Assembly (NCBI GenBank): GCA_025800125.1
Contig: JAOXSF010000012.1
Location: 1 to 47,358 of the forward strand
Length of the DNA: 47,358 nucleotides
Source of the DNA: Marinobacterium sp.
Lineage (GTDB): Bacteria > Pseudomonadota > Gammaproteobacteria > Pseudomonadales > Balneatricaceae
Direction: 5' to 3'
Shown in pieces: positions 1 to 8,415 of this stretch. The notes under the pieces are model-generated. The model made no database searches and was not told the DNA's origin. It saw nothing but the letters and a program-made list of their open reading frames with translations. The number at the start of each line of letters is the position of its first letter. Within the stretch, counting starts at the first letter, position 1. Position numbers and translations under genes: made by a program.

Positions 1-2416
1 TTTCCAGCTTACCGACCGAGGTGACAAACTCTGCCGCCCGGTTCAGACATTCCAGCTGGGCGACGGCGTTATCACCGAAATAATCAGTGGCATCGAAGTT
101 GTGCATCAGCTGGCTGAGCAGATCAAGATGGTTTTTCACCATCACCACCGACGCCTGAATATCTTCAAAGTTGAGTTCGTCAGTTTTGGAAAACTGCGCC
201 AGTGCCTGGTTCATCTGCCGTTTAATGCCGATGTAATCCACCACCAGGCCTTTGTCTTTGCCTTCAAACTTGCGGTTAACCCGCGAAATGGTCTGAATAA
301 GGTTGTGCTTCTGGATCGGCTTGTCGATATAAATCGTGTCGAGGAAAGGCACATCAAAACCGGTCAGCCACATATCCACCACAATGGCGATACGGAAGTT
401 GGACTGCTCGTTTTTGAACTGGCGGTCCAGCTCTTTGCGATACTCTTTACTACCCAGCAGGTTATACAGCGCTTTTGGGTCATCTTTGCCACGGGTCATC
501 ACCATTTTGACCCGCTCTATCGGCTTCACGCTTTCGCGTTCTTTCGCGCTTAATGGCTGATCACCGGCACAGGCTTTTACCTCAAACCATGCTGGTCGCA
601 GCCTTTGCAACGCCTGGTACAGCTGCCAGGCAATTTCACGGCTACTGGCGACAAACATCGCTTTGCCCCGCACGGTAGAGCCTTCTTCCATACGCTGTTC
701 GTAATGCTGCACAAAATCTTCAGCAATGGCGGCGATGCGGTCTGGGTCGCCCAGAATGGAGTTCATTGACGCCATCGTCTGCTTGCTGGCTTCAATCTGT
801 TCGTCATTGCTGCCCTGGTCGGCGCAGTCCTGGTAGTATTTCTCAATCTCCTGCAACCGTTCATCGTCCAGCAGCACTTTGGCGGCGCGCCCTTCATAGA
901 CAATTCTGACGGTGATTTCATCATTCACCGACTCGGTCATGGTGTAGCTGTCCACCACCGGGCCAAACACATCCAGCGTGGCATCAATCGGCGTACCGGT
1001 GAAACCGACAAAAGTGGCATTGGGCAGCGAGCGATGCAGGTAATGGGCAAACCCGTACGACTTGCGCACCCCCTGTCGGGTGACCACCACTTTCTGGTTC
1101 AGATTAACCTGGCTGCGGTGTGCTTCGTCCGAGATACAGATCACATTATTACGCTCGCTCAGCAGCGCGGTATCTTCGGTGAATTTATGTACCGTGGTCA
1201 GATACACGCCGCCGCTCTGGCGGCCTTTCAACTTGGCGCGCAAATCATCACGGCTGCTGACCGTCTCCACGGTGCTGTCGCCGATATACTCTGTGGCGTT
1301 GGTCATCTGCTTCGACAGCTGGTCATCAAGGTCGGTGCGGTCGGTAATCAGTACGATGGTCGGGCTGGCAAAGGCCAGGCTTTTCATCAACCGTCGGGCC
1401 AGAAACTGCATGGTAAAACTTTTGCCGCAACCGGTGGCACCAAAGTAGGTGCCGCCTTTACCGTCGCCTGCCGGTTTCTGCGCCGCCTGAATACTGTGGT
1501 ACAGCTTGTTCACCGCATAAAACTGCGGGTAACGGCAAACAATTTTGACCTCCTGGTTGGTGGTATCGGGGAAGAAAATAAAATCACGTATAACCAGCCG
1601 CAGCCGGGCTTTATCAAACAGCCCCTGCAACAGGGTATGCAGCGAATCTATCCCCTGTTTTTCAACCGACTCCTCACCGCTTACCTTGCGCCAGGCATAG
1701 AAAAACTCATAGGGGGCAAACAGGCTGCCCATTTTGTTATTCACACCATCGCTGATCACGCAGAAGGCGTTAAAAACAAACAACTGTGGAATATCACGGC
1801 GGTAACGCACAGTCAGCTGGGTAAAGGCAGCATGAATATCGGCTTCGGTACGGCTGGCGCTTTTAAATTCAAACACCACCAGCGGCAGGCCGTTGATATA
1901 AAGAATGGCGTCTGGAATACGGCTATGTTCTTTGCCTTCAATGTTGAGCTGGCTGACCAGTTTATAGATATTGCCATCCGCTGCGGCATAGTCGCCTTCC
2001 GGATTGGCCAGCTGCGCTAGCGTCTGTGCTGGCGCACTGTCAGGCGACAGCCTGTCTGACAGCGGCAAACCCAGCTGTTCCAGCCCGCTGTAATCAACTA
2101 ACTGAATCAGCAGGTCTTTCTGTGCAGGGTCATCGCGTTTAAAGACAAAACCATCGGCCAGCCACTTGCAGAACTGCTTATTGCTGTTATAGAGATCACC
2201 GGCAGGCAGCGCTTCCAGTTGCAGCATAATGCGGCGAATCTCGGCATCGGTCAGGCCGTTATCACCGTAACGGCGGTGCAGAAAGGCAGCCATATCGTCA
2301 TAAATCAGCACCTGCGATGGCTGGCGCGTCAGCGTATCACCGCTGATATGGTGGTAACCCTGATCAGCCAGCAGTTGAATAATGGCGGTTTCCAGTCTGG
2401 CTTCGGTAAACTTCAT
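1..2416 (-). CDS. hsdR: Type I restriction enzyme R subunit HsdR (partial, C-terminus beyond left edge)
   Basis: Restriction and translocation subunit of the HsdR2M2S complex; it pumps DNA with ATP and cuts far from the recognition site. About 805 codons are present and the frame stays open to the left edge, so roughly the last fifth of a usual ~1000-residue HsdR is missing. The ATG at 2416 gives the usual start MKFTEARLE. Visible motifs: PD-(D/E)xK nuclease with D169, E183 and K185; Walker A GATGCGKS at 326-333; DEAH box ISDEAH ending at 433; helicase motif VI-like QTISRVNR at about 708-715. It lies 92 bases downstream of the DUF6933 gene in the hsdM-hsdS operon. No strong ribosome site is visible just before the ATG. 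The subunit is identified with high certainty. Confidence 0.96.
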   Translation of the reverse strand, partial: MKFTEARLETAIIQLLADQGYHHISGDTLTRQPSQVLIYDDMAAFLHRRYGDNGLTDAEIRRIMLQLEALPAGDLYNSNKQFCKWLADGFVFKRDDPAQKDLLIQLVDYSGLEQLGLPLSDRLSPDSAPAQTLAQLANPEGDYAAADGNIYKLVSQLNIEGKEHSRIPDAILYINGLPLVVFEFKSASRTEADIHAAFTQLTVRYRRDIPQLFVFNAFCVISDGVNNKMGSLFAPYEFFYAWRKVSGEESVEKQGIDSLHTLLQGLFDKARLRLVIRDFIFFPDTTNQEVKIVCRYPQFYAVNKLYHSIQAAQKPAGDGKGGTYFGATGCGKSFTMQFLARRLMKSLAFASPTIVLITDRTDLDDQLSKQMTNATEYIGDSTVETVSSRDDLRAKLKGRQSGGVYLTTVHKFTEDTALLSERNNVICISDEAHRSQVNLNQKVVVTRQGVRKSYGFAHYLHRSLPNATFVGFTGTPIDATLDVFGPVVDSYTMTESVNDEITVRIVYEGRAAKVLLDDERLQEIEKYYQDCADQGSNDEQIEASKQTMASMNSILGDPDRIAAIAEDFVQHYEQRMEEGSTVRGKAMFVASSREIAWQLYQALQRLRPAWFEVKACAGDQPLSAKERESVKPIERVKMVMTRGKDDPKALYNLLGSKEYRKELDRQFKNEQSNFRIAIVVDMWLTGFDVPFLDTIYIDKPIQKHNLIQTISRVNRKFEGKDKGLVVDYIGIKRQMNQALAQFSKTDELNFEDIQASVVMVKNHLDLLSQLMHNFDATDYFGDNAVAQLECLNRAAEFVTSVGKLE

Positions 2417-2508
2417 ACAACGTACTCACAATCCTTGTTGGGTGGTGCTGGCCTGATGCTGCCGGATGGGCGCACATCGTTTTGGCCATATTGCTTTGGC
2501 CATTATGC

Positions 2509-3093
2509 CTAGTCTAACAATGCCTGCATCGCCTTGATTGGCCAGATGCAGTCTTTCTGGCCTTTTACCGTACAGGGCCGGTCGCTGAGCCAGGCGCCGA
2601 TGCGATAGCCTGAGCAATCCGCGATATTCAGGCCATCATAGGCGATCAGGTGTTCCAGATCGCCTTTCATCTGGTTCATTGTGCCCTGCACTGACCGGTT
2701 GCAGTCGTTATCGATCAGCAAGCGTTGCAGTAATTCCGCTGCGTGGTTTAACTGCTGTTCGTTGCAGCCTGTTTTCAGCAGGGTATTCATCAACGTATCG
2801 GCAAAGTGCCAATCCAGATTGGCCAAATCCGCTTTGCTCAGGCAGGGGATAAACAGCGCAAAGCGGGTGACATCGTGTACCAGCAGCAGGCAATTACGCC
2901 GCTGTATTGTCAGCAGATTGCCATGCCAGTCACTGAGTGGGTTGGCGGTGTTTTCCGCATGATCGGTGGTGGCGCTAGAAACAGCATACGCTCCCTGACG
3001 CTGCGCCGGGACTGGCAAACGTCCTTTGCCGTTGCTATCAACGGTGAGCGGTAGCCGGGCAGAGAGCTTCTTTGTGGCGTGCAGGACAATCAT
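2509..3093 (-). CDS. DUF6933 family protein inside the type I R-M operon
   Basis: A 194-residue protein that begins MIVLHATKKL, the start I associate with DUF6933, a family without an assigned function as far as I know. No signal peptide or membrane segment, so it is probably cytosolic. Its ATG overlaps the hsdS stop by one base (TGATG at 3095-3091), which suggests translational coupling, and hsdR follows 92 bases later. That places it physically within the hsd operon, as an accessory of the restriction system or as a passenger. Scattered Cys residues show no metal-site spacing. The gene call is firm; the family name rests on memory of the N-terminal pattern; the function is unknown. Confidence 0.8.
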   Translation of the reverse strand: MIVLHATKKLSARLPLTVDSNGKGRLPVPAQRQGAYAVSSATTDHAENTANPLSDWHGNLLTIQRRNCLLLVHDVTRFALFIPCLSKADLANLDWHFADTLMNTLLKTGCNEQQLNHAAELLQRLLIDNDCNRSVQGTMNQMKGDLEHLIAYDGLNIADCSGYRIGAWLSDRPCTVKGQKDCIWPIKAMQALLD

Positions 3094-4406
3094 CAGCAGG
3101 ACTCGGCTTGTGCTTCAAGCTCGGGCAAAGTGAGTTCGCCCGAGAGAAGTTTGGGGAGCAGGGTGTCGCGGAGTTTGGTTAACTCCTGCGTTTGCCTGGT
3201 ATTACAATACACCGCATCCATACAGGCTTTGGCTTGATCGTTATAGTGCAAACAAAGTTCTTCAGGTGGTATTAAAAAAGGTATTGTTCGAAAGTTTTTC
3301 TTACTGATTTCCAGAAAAGTACTACCGTTAGCACGAGTAATAACTTCTTTCTGGTTCGCTTCAAGCCAGAACAGTAAAAACTCAGACCCAAACTGGTCAT
3401 CTGGTTTTAAAGCTATGATGCCCTGGTTTACAGAAATTGGTAGTTTGGTTATAGCCAGATACCCAATAGGTGCCCGTGAAGACATTACAACGGTTCCAAC
3501 TGAAAGCTGACCAGAACTGATTTTATTAACACCTACGTCCGTAAGTTTTCTTTCTGTATCCAGAATCACTTTCGAACCTAAGCTGGACATATCTTTAGGG
3601 GTACAGAAAGCATGAGAACCATTTTCCCAAAAGAGTGGTTCACTTGTTTTAGGTGTAGCACCACCCACATTATCAATAACATCACCTACGGGACGAGCCT
3701 CCCACCCCGCCGGAATCCAGCCCATTTCAGCATGTTCGACAAAACTATCCGGGAATAGTGTCAGCGTTTCCGCAGGCAGGCGTGCCGGGGCGGTGGCCGT
3801 ATCAGCAAACAGTGCCTGACGAATACGCGCACGCTCAGCCAGTGGCTCAGGGATTGGATTACCTGCCGCCAGCGCGTTATCAATTACCGGGCCAAAGTCC
3901 ACAAACCAGCTTTTAAATAGTGCCTGGGCTATCTGTTCCAGGGTCTGGTTAGTTTGGGTGTTGAGGGCGATTTTGCGCTCAATTGTCGCCACATAATCTG
4001 CAATCTTTTCCTGATCCTCATATCGTTCCGGCACTCGGATCAAGGCAAGGTGAACGTGATTTCGGTTTACTCCAGGCACTGCTGCTTTATCACTGAATTG
4101 GTGGAAATCAATCGTCTGAAGTAAATAAGCAACGAATCTTGGGTGGTTACCTTTAAAGTCTCGAACATACAAGGTGGTATTCAGTGGCCAAAAGTCTTCC
4201 TCTATATAGAAAACCTCGCCTATAGTGCCATATCGCCCTGTTACAACACCTGGTCCTTGTACTTTAGCTTCAGAGTGAGAATCACTGACCCCGGCAGAGG
4301 ATACAAGTGGCACAGTCCCTTCCTGCCTATTTTTCTTTGGAAGGTCATAACCCCTCTTTAACTCGATAAACTCACCAAGTTGTAATTCAATCCACTTACA
4401 GCTCAT
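3093..4406 (-). CDS. hsdS: Type I restriction enzyme specificity subunit HsdS
   Basis: Target-recognition subunit that positions the HsdM methylase and HsdR nuclease on a bipartite DNA site. At 437 residues it has the normal layout: first target recognition domain about 1-150, central helical repeat with QALFKSWFVDFGP at about 161-173, second target domain about 230-395, and a second helical repeat with LRDTLLPKLLSGEL near the end. The two helical repeats act as the spacer ruler in this family. The start overlaps the end of hsdM by 11 bases. The DNA encoding parts of both target domains is visibly more AT-rich than hsdM, as often seen in exchanged specificity domains. The recognition sequence cannot be read from the protein. 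Confidence 0.96.
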   Translation of the reverse strand: MSCKWIELQLGEFIELKRGYDLPKKNRQEGTVPLVSSAGVSDSHSEAKVQGPGVVTGRYGTIGEVFYIEEDFWPLNTTLYVRDFKGNHPRFVAYLLQTIDFHQFSDKAAVPGVNRNHVHLALIRVPERYEDQEKIADYVATIERKIALNTQTNQTLEQIAQALFKSWFVDFGPVIDNALAAGNPIPEPLAERARIRQALFADTATAPARLPAETLTLFPDSFVEHAEMGWIPAGWEARPVGDVIDNVGGATPKTSEPLFWENGSHAFCTPKDMSSLGSKVILDTERKLTDVGVNKISSGQLSVGTVVMSSRAPIGYLAITKLPISVNQGIIALKPDDQFGSEFLLFWLEANQKEVITRANGSTFLEISKKNFRTIPFLIPPEELCLHYNDQAKACMDAVYCNTRQTQELTKLRDTLLPKLLSGELTLPELEAQAESC

Positions 4407-5970
4407 AACCCAACCCCTTCAAATTCACCTTAATCTGCGCTTCCAGTTTTGCGGATTCGGCAAACTGTTCTGCCAGTTTCTCTGTCAGTTCCGTCATTTT
4501 GGTTTCAAAGGGAATACCGTCATCTTCCACCTCGGCGGCACCGACATAGCGGCCTGGTGTCAGTACAAAATCATTGGCCTTAATTTCTTCAAAGCTGGCC
4601 GATTTGCAGTACCCGGCCTTGTCCTCATAAGTACCGTCTTTTTCCTCACCCCGCCATGCGTGGTAGGTGCGGGCGATTTCGGCAATATCGTCGGTGGTCA
4701 GTTCTTTCTGTTTACGGGAGATCATACTGCCCATATTACGGGCATCAATAAACAGGGTTTCACCGCTGCGTTTGCGGTAGCCCTTTTCCGGGTTGGCCAG
4801 TTTGCTATTGGTAAGAAACCACAGGCAGACCGGAATCTGGGTGGTGTAGAACAGCTGGCCTGGCAGGGCGATCATGCACTCAACCAGATCATCCTCAATA
4901 ATCTGCTGACGAATCGTACCTTCGGCATTGGTGTTAGAACTCATTGAACCGTTGGCCAGTACAAAACCAGCAGTGCCAGTGCGCGACAGCCTGGCAATCA
5001 TGTGCATAATCCAGCCGTAGTTGGCATTGCCTACCGGCGGTACTTCGTAGTCGCGCCAGCGGGGGTCGTCGGTCAGCTCGCTGTCCTGGCGCCATTTGCT
5101 CTGGTTAAACGGCGGGTTGGCCATAATGTAATCGGCTTTCAAATCCGGGTGCTGGTCTTTAAAGAAGGTGTCGCCTGCTACCTCGCCCAGATTGCCAGAG
5201 ATACCGCGAATGGCCAGGTTCATCTTGGCCAGCTTACGGGTGGTGCCTGCGTATTCCTGGCCGTAGATGGAAACCGCTTTCTGGTTGCCCTGGTGGGCTT
5301 CAATAAATTTCAGCGACTGCACAAACATACCGCCAGAACCACAACAGGGGTCGTAAATTTTGCCGCTGTAGGGCTCCAGCATTTCGGTGATCAGCGTAAC
5401 CACACATTTAGGGGTATAAAACTCGCCGCCGCGCTGGCCTTCACTGGCGGCAAATTTACCGAGGAAATATTCATACACCCGGCCTACCACATCTTGCTCT
5501 GACAGCTCGCAGTCATTGGCAATGGTGTCGATATTGTTGATGGTATCAATCAGCGAGGCCAGTTTGCTGGCGTCCAGATCCAGCCGGGAGAAGTAGTTAT
5601 CGGGCAGCGCACCCACCAGCGATTTGTTGTTTTTCTCCACGGTGTTCATGGCGCTGTCGATAATCAGCGCCAGCCCGTCCTGTTTGGCGTGGGTCAGAAT
5701 ATGGCTCCAGCGCGCGTCCTCTGGCAGGTAGAACACGTTCTCCATGGTGTAGAAATCGACCATATCGAGGAAATCTGAGTCCGCGCCGTACTCGGCAACC
5801 AGCTGCTGTTTGCGTGCTTCAAACTTGTCGGAAATAAACTTGAGGAAGATCAGACTCAGCACAACGTGCTTGTACTCGGCAGACTCGACACTGCCACGCA
5901 GTTTATTGGCGGAATCCCACAGGGTTTCCTCGAATCCTTTCTGGTTTTTTGCTGCTGCTTTCTTTGCCAT
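4396..5970 (-). CDS. hsdM: Type I restriction-modification adenine methyltransferase HsdM
   Basis: N6-adenine methyltransferase subunit; with HsdS it methylates the host recognition sites. I start it at ATG 5970 (MAKKAAAKNQKGFEETLWD), giving 524 residues, the usual family size. The open frame continues 33 codons further upstream, but that stretch lacks family character. The N-terminal helical domain occupies about 10-150. The SAM-binding motif I DPCCGSGGMF is at 207-216 and the catalytic motif IV NPPF at 285-288. The gene leads the operon hsdM-hsdS-DUF6933-hsdR, with an 11-base overlap into hsdS. No clear promoter or strong ribosome site was found upstream, where the decayed nucleotidyltransferase copy begins. 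Confidence 0.97.
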   Translation of the reverse strand: MAKKAAAKNQKGFEETLWDSANKLRGSVESAEYKHVVLSLIFLKFISDKFEARKQQLVAEYGADSDFLDMVDFYTMENVFYLPEDARWSHILTHAKQDGLALIIDSAMNTVEKNNKSLVGALPDNYFSRLDLDASKLASLIDTINNIDTIANDCELSEQDVVGRVYEYFLGKFAASEGQRGGEFYTPKCVVTLITEMLEPYSGKIYDPCCGSGGMFVQSLKFIEAHQGNQKAVSIYGQEYAGTTRKLAKMNLAIRGISGNLGEVAGDTFFKDQHPDLKADYIMANPPFNQSKWRQDSELTDDPRWRDYEVPPVGNANYGWIMHMIARLSRTGTAGFVLANGSMSSNTNAEGTIRQQIIEDDLVECMIALPGQLFYTTQIPVCLWFLTNSKLANPEKGYRKRSGETLFIDARNMGSMISRKQKELTTDDIAEIARTYHAWRGEEKDGTYEDKAGYCKSASFEEIKANDFVLTPGRYVGAAEVEDDGIPFETKMTELTEKLAEQFAESAKLEAQIKVNLKGLGYEL

Positions 5971-6057
5971 GGGTTCGCTATCTGTAAGCTGAAAATAGCG
6001 GCTAAGAGTACAGCACTGCCTGGGTGGGTAAAAGCGTAGAGAACGGCCGGGTTTAGA

Positions 6058-6437
6058 TAAAACTTTCAATCTTCTCCCGGCACAGCGATTTGGTCAGTCC
6101 CTGCAATACTTCAACCCGCGCTATCAGCCAGTCCAGTTGCTCGGCGGTGATTTCATAATGTTCTGAATAGCGGGCTTAAATATAGGCCCGTTTCAGCAGT
6201 TGAAAACGTCTGCGTTTCAGGCTGCTTTCGGCATTCATCCAGATTTTATGTTCATCGCGCAGCTCATCGGTGTTGAGTATTACCAGAATATCGTAATTGC
6301 TCAGGTAACTGTTCACCGGGTCGCGTACCCACTTAGGTAGCGAGGCTGCCAAACAGGATTATTTTCAGAATCCGGCTGTGTTTCTTTTTACCATGGTCAA
6401 AGCAGGTTACCAGCTCAAACTCATCCCGAATCACTTG
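6058..6437 (-). pseudogene. Decayed, internally deleted copy of the MNT-HEPN gene (copy A)
   Basis: This stretch closely matches two separated parts of the intact gene at 7357-8247. Bases 6058-6217 match its C-terminal end, and about 6220-6437 match its nucleotidyltransferase part. Roughly 440 bases between them are missing, with the join near 6218. The copy also lacks the first ~25 codons. An in-frame TAA replaces a Glu codon near 6177, and the GSHATGKW region is disrupted by a stop and a 2-base loss near 6335-6345. It cannot encode a working enzyme. It lies between hsdM and the AT-rich island. Confidence 0.85.
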
Positions 6438-6630
6438 GAAAGGGTTAAAATTTTTTCTATATCGAATTTATAATTATCAATTATTCATTTAATAATTTTG
6501 ATCTATATGTTCATTAATGTTTTTGAATCTTGAGGCGTGCGTAATATCATGTAATGTAAAAATCAAGAAAAATATGAATAAATAGCAGGTGTCTTGCAAC
6601 TGATTGTTAAATATATCAAAGGTGATAATC

Positions 6631-6933
6631 ATGAGTGAATACTGGGTTTGTTTAGGTGATGCTCCAACAGATGAAATGGTAGCAGATGCTCTGAATAAAT
6701 TTAATGCAAGTGAGTCAGTAACAATCTCGCTGAACGCTGCTGGGAAAGCATTTGTTATGTGGGCAAATGGAAAATCAAATGATCCATCAAAAGAGTGGGC
6801 AGCTATATATAGAACGCATTCACAATATGAGATTGCAGAAAAAATGAATGAATATAATCTACAGCCCAACTGTGCAGTCGTATCACTTGATGCTAACGGT
6901 AAGTGGCAGCTTTGGGGATTCGTCAATAAATAA
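6631..6933 (+). CDS. Orphan hypothetical protein, 100 residues
   Basis: I do not recognise this protein. It begins MSEYWVCLGDAPTDEMV. The ATG at 6631 is preferred over one nine codons upstream because a good ribosome site (AAAGGTG, 6619-6625) precedes it at proper spacing. The stop codon lies in the first arm of an intrinsic terminator. There is no signal peptide or membrane segment. The sequence is mixed, with several aromatic residues (EYWVCL, VMWANGK, WQLWGF), and suggests a small globular fold. The two WxxxG-type segments (ISLNAAGKAFVMWANGK and VSLDANGKWQLWGF) look like an internal repeat. Base composition is AT-rich, unlike its neighbours, suggesting transfer. Function unknown. Confidence 0.7.
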   Translation: MSEYWVCLGDAPTDEMVADALNKFNASESVTISLNAAGKAFVMWANGKSNDPSKEWAAIYRTHSQYEIAEKMNEYNLQPNCAVVSLDANGKWQLWGFVNK

Positions 6934-6959
6934 AAACTGAAATAAAAGATCAGTTTTTA
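6931..6959 (+). terminator. Intrinsic terminator of the orphan gene
   Basis: Perfect 10-bp stem (TAAAAACTGA with TCAGTTTTTA) around a 9-base loop. The T-run forms the 3' arm. The stop codon of the 6631-6933 gene is the first three bases of the stem. Confidence 0.75.
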
Positions 6960-6971
6960 TAAAAGCACACA

Positions 6972-7033
6972 AGCTGTGAAGCAAAGATTAACATCATATA
7001 GTATAGTTATGATGGTGTTATTGCTTCACAGCT
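6972..7033. repeat. Long inverted repeat, 13-bp outer arms
   Basis: AGCTGTGAAGCAA at 6972-6984 is the exact reverse complement of 7021-7033. Inside, TAACATCAT and ATGA..TGTTA segments can pair as well, so the whole 62 bases can fold into one long hairpin. It lies just after the terminator of the orphan gene. It could be a second terminator, a structured RNA or the relic of a small palindromic element; the sequence alone does not decide. Confidence 0.6.
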
Positions 7034-7109
7034 ATTATGAAGTTATCTTCATGCTCAGGTCATTTGATCAGATCTCAATATTATAAATATTTAAAACCGA
7101 CATAATCAA

Positions 7110-7250
7110 AAGTACAATACTCTTTGCTGACACAGCGCTGTAACCAGCCCCCTGCAATACCTCAGCCCATTCAATCAACCAATCCGGCTGTTCAGCATTA
7201 ATCTCGTATACTCTGAATAGCGGGCTTCTATATAGACGCTGTTTCAGCGT
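7110..7250 (-). pseudogene. Second remnant of the MNT-HEPN gene (copy B, C-terminal end only)
   Basis: About 140 bases align, with many substitutions and small gaps, to the last ~45 codons of the intact gene at 7357-8247: CACAGCG, CCCCTGCAATACCTCA, CTCTGAATAGCGGGCTTC and GTTTCAGC are shared in order. It is more diverged than copy A. No usable frame remains. From here to 7357 I see nothing else. Confidence 0.7.
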
Positions 7251-7356
7251 GCAGGGTGGTTAAAAGCGCACAGCAATGTGCCCATCATTAATAGTTGGAA
7301 TATGGCACGGTATTTTCGATAGCGGTATATGATGGGTACGCTTCGCTTCACCCACC

Positions 7357-8247
7357 CTACATAAAACTTTCAATCTTCTCCCGACACAGCGATTTGGTCA
7401 GCCCCTGCAATACCTCAACCCGTGCGATCAGCCAGTCCAGTTTTTCGGTGGTGATTTCATAGTGTTCTGAATAACGGGCTTCAACATAGGCCCGTTTCAG
7501 CAGTTGAAAGCGGCTGCGTTTCAGACGGCTGTCTTGCGGGAACACTTCGCAAAAGCGCTGTTCCTGCGAGATCACCATATTATTCAGCTGGGTCAGATTA
7601 TGGGTATTGGGCTTATAGTTTGTGTACACCAGCATTATGCAGGTGTAATAGGCTTCGCAGGCTTGATGCAGCTGGAAAGCGGATAGTTTTAGTTGAATCG
7701 TTCGTGCTTGTTGACGGCAGGCGTTTGCAACTTCTAAAAAACCATCAGCAATCTCTATCCACTGCTGATAATAGCGTTCAGCAATCTCCCGGCCTTCATC
7801 GGCTGTCAGGTTTTTAGCACTGGCCAACAGGCGCTTATCGCCAGAATAGAGTTCGATACCTTCTTTCTTAATATCAGAAAAGAAATACTGCCCTTCTGAC
7901 AGCGCCTCGTTGACTTCATGCAGGGTATGCACAATCAGCGTAACCGGTGGTTTGATATACAGCTGCAAGCGGCTTTCAGCATTCATCCAGATTTTATGCT
8001 CATCACGCAGCTCGTCGGTGTTGAGTATCACCAGAATATCGTAATCACTCAGATAACCGTTCACCGGGTCACGCACCCATTTACCGGTGGCATGGCTGCC
8101 AAACAGAATAATTTTCAGAATCCGGCAGTGCTTCTTTTTACCATGGGCAAAGCCGGTTACCTGTTCAAACTCATCCCGAATCACCGAGATTATGTACTCA
8201 ACTTCACGCTGTTTGGAGGCGGGTAGATGGTCGATGCTGGTTTTCAT
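7357..8247 (-). CDS. MNT-type nucleotidyltransferase fused to a HEPN domain
   Basis: A 296-residue protein of two domains. The N-terminal part carries the minimal nucleotidyltransferase signature, G50-S51 followed by S67-D-Y-D70; the third acidic residue of the classical triad is not obvious. The C-terminal part (about 150-285) is all-helical and resembles HEPN, with FQLHQACEAYY and a THNL segment (His216) where HEPN toxins have their Rx4-6H RNase motif. The usual Arg is not evident, so RNase activity is uncertain. Separate MNT and HEPN proteins form toxin-antitoxin pairs in which MNT modifies HEPN; here both are in one chain. Two decayed copies upstream show repeated duplication. The start ATG 8247 is the family-like start. 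Confidence 0.85.
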   Translation of the reverse strand: MKTSIDHLPASKQREVEYIISVIRDEFEQVTGFAHGKKKHCRILKIILFGSHATGKWVRDPVNGYLSDYDILVILNTDELRDEHKIWMNAESRLQLYIKPPVTLIVHTLHEVNEALSEGQYFFSDIKKEGIELYSGDKRLLASAKNLTADEGREIAERYYQQWIEIADGFLEVANACRQQARTIQLKLSAFQLHQACEAYYTCIMLVYTNYKPNTHNLTQLNNMVISQEQRFCEVFPQDSRLKRSRFQLLKRAYVEARYSEHYEITTEKLDWLIARVEVLQGLTKSLCREKIESFM

Positions 8248-8415
8248 GGGAAGGCCTGTCAGCTATGGGGGAGTGGTATCAATGGAGCACGACATCAACA
8301 CGGATCAACCGCGACAATACGGGCAATCCGGGGGTAATATAACGCGCTGTTTTGGCAATGAACACCGCCGCATTCCGGCGTTTGAAGTGAAGATAACGTT
8401 GAAGGGAAAATAACA

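Larger units (their letters stand above)
6438..7109. other. AT-rich island between two decayed gene copies
   Basis: The composition changes sharply at about 6430: long A/T runs, with AT content clearly above the hsd genes on one side and the MNT-HEPN gene on the other. The island holds one plausible gene (6631-6933), an intrinsic terminator and a large inverted repeat. It is bordered by remnants of the same MNT-HEPN family. This looks like a small acquired insert, but no integrase, transposase or attachment site is visible. Confidence 0.6.

Noticed and set aside
1034-2020. Plus-strand open frame of 328 codons
   Set aside because: It lies wholly antisense to hsdR, whose nuclease and helicase motifs read clearly on the minus strand; low-complexity shadow.
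2426-2617. Minus-strand 63-codon frame between the DUF6933 gene and hsdR
   Set aside because: Overlaps the end of the DUF6933 gene in another frame and has no supporting features.
6489-6926. Minus-strand open frame of 145 codons over the orphan gene
   Set aside because: The plus-strand frame has a good ribosome site and ends in its own terminator; the minus frame has neither.
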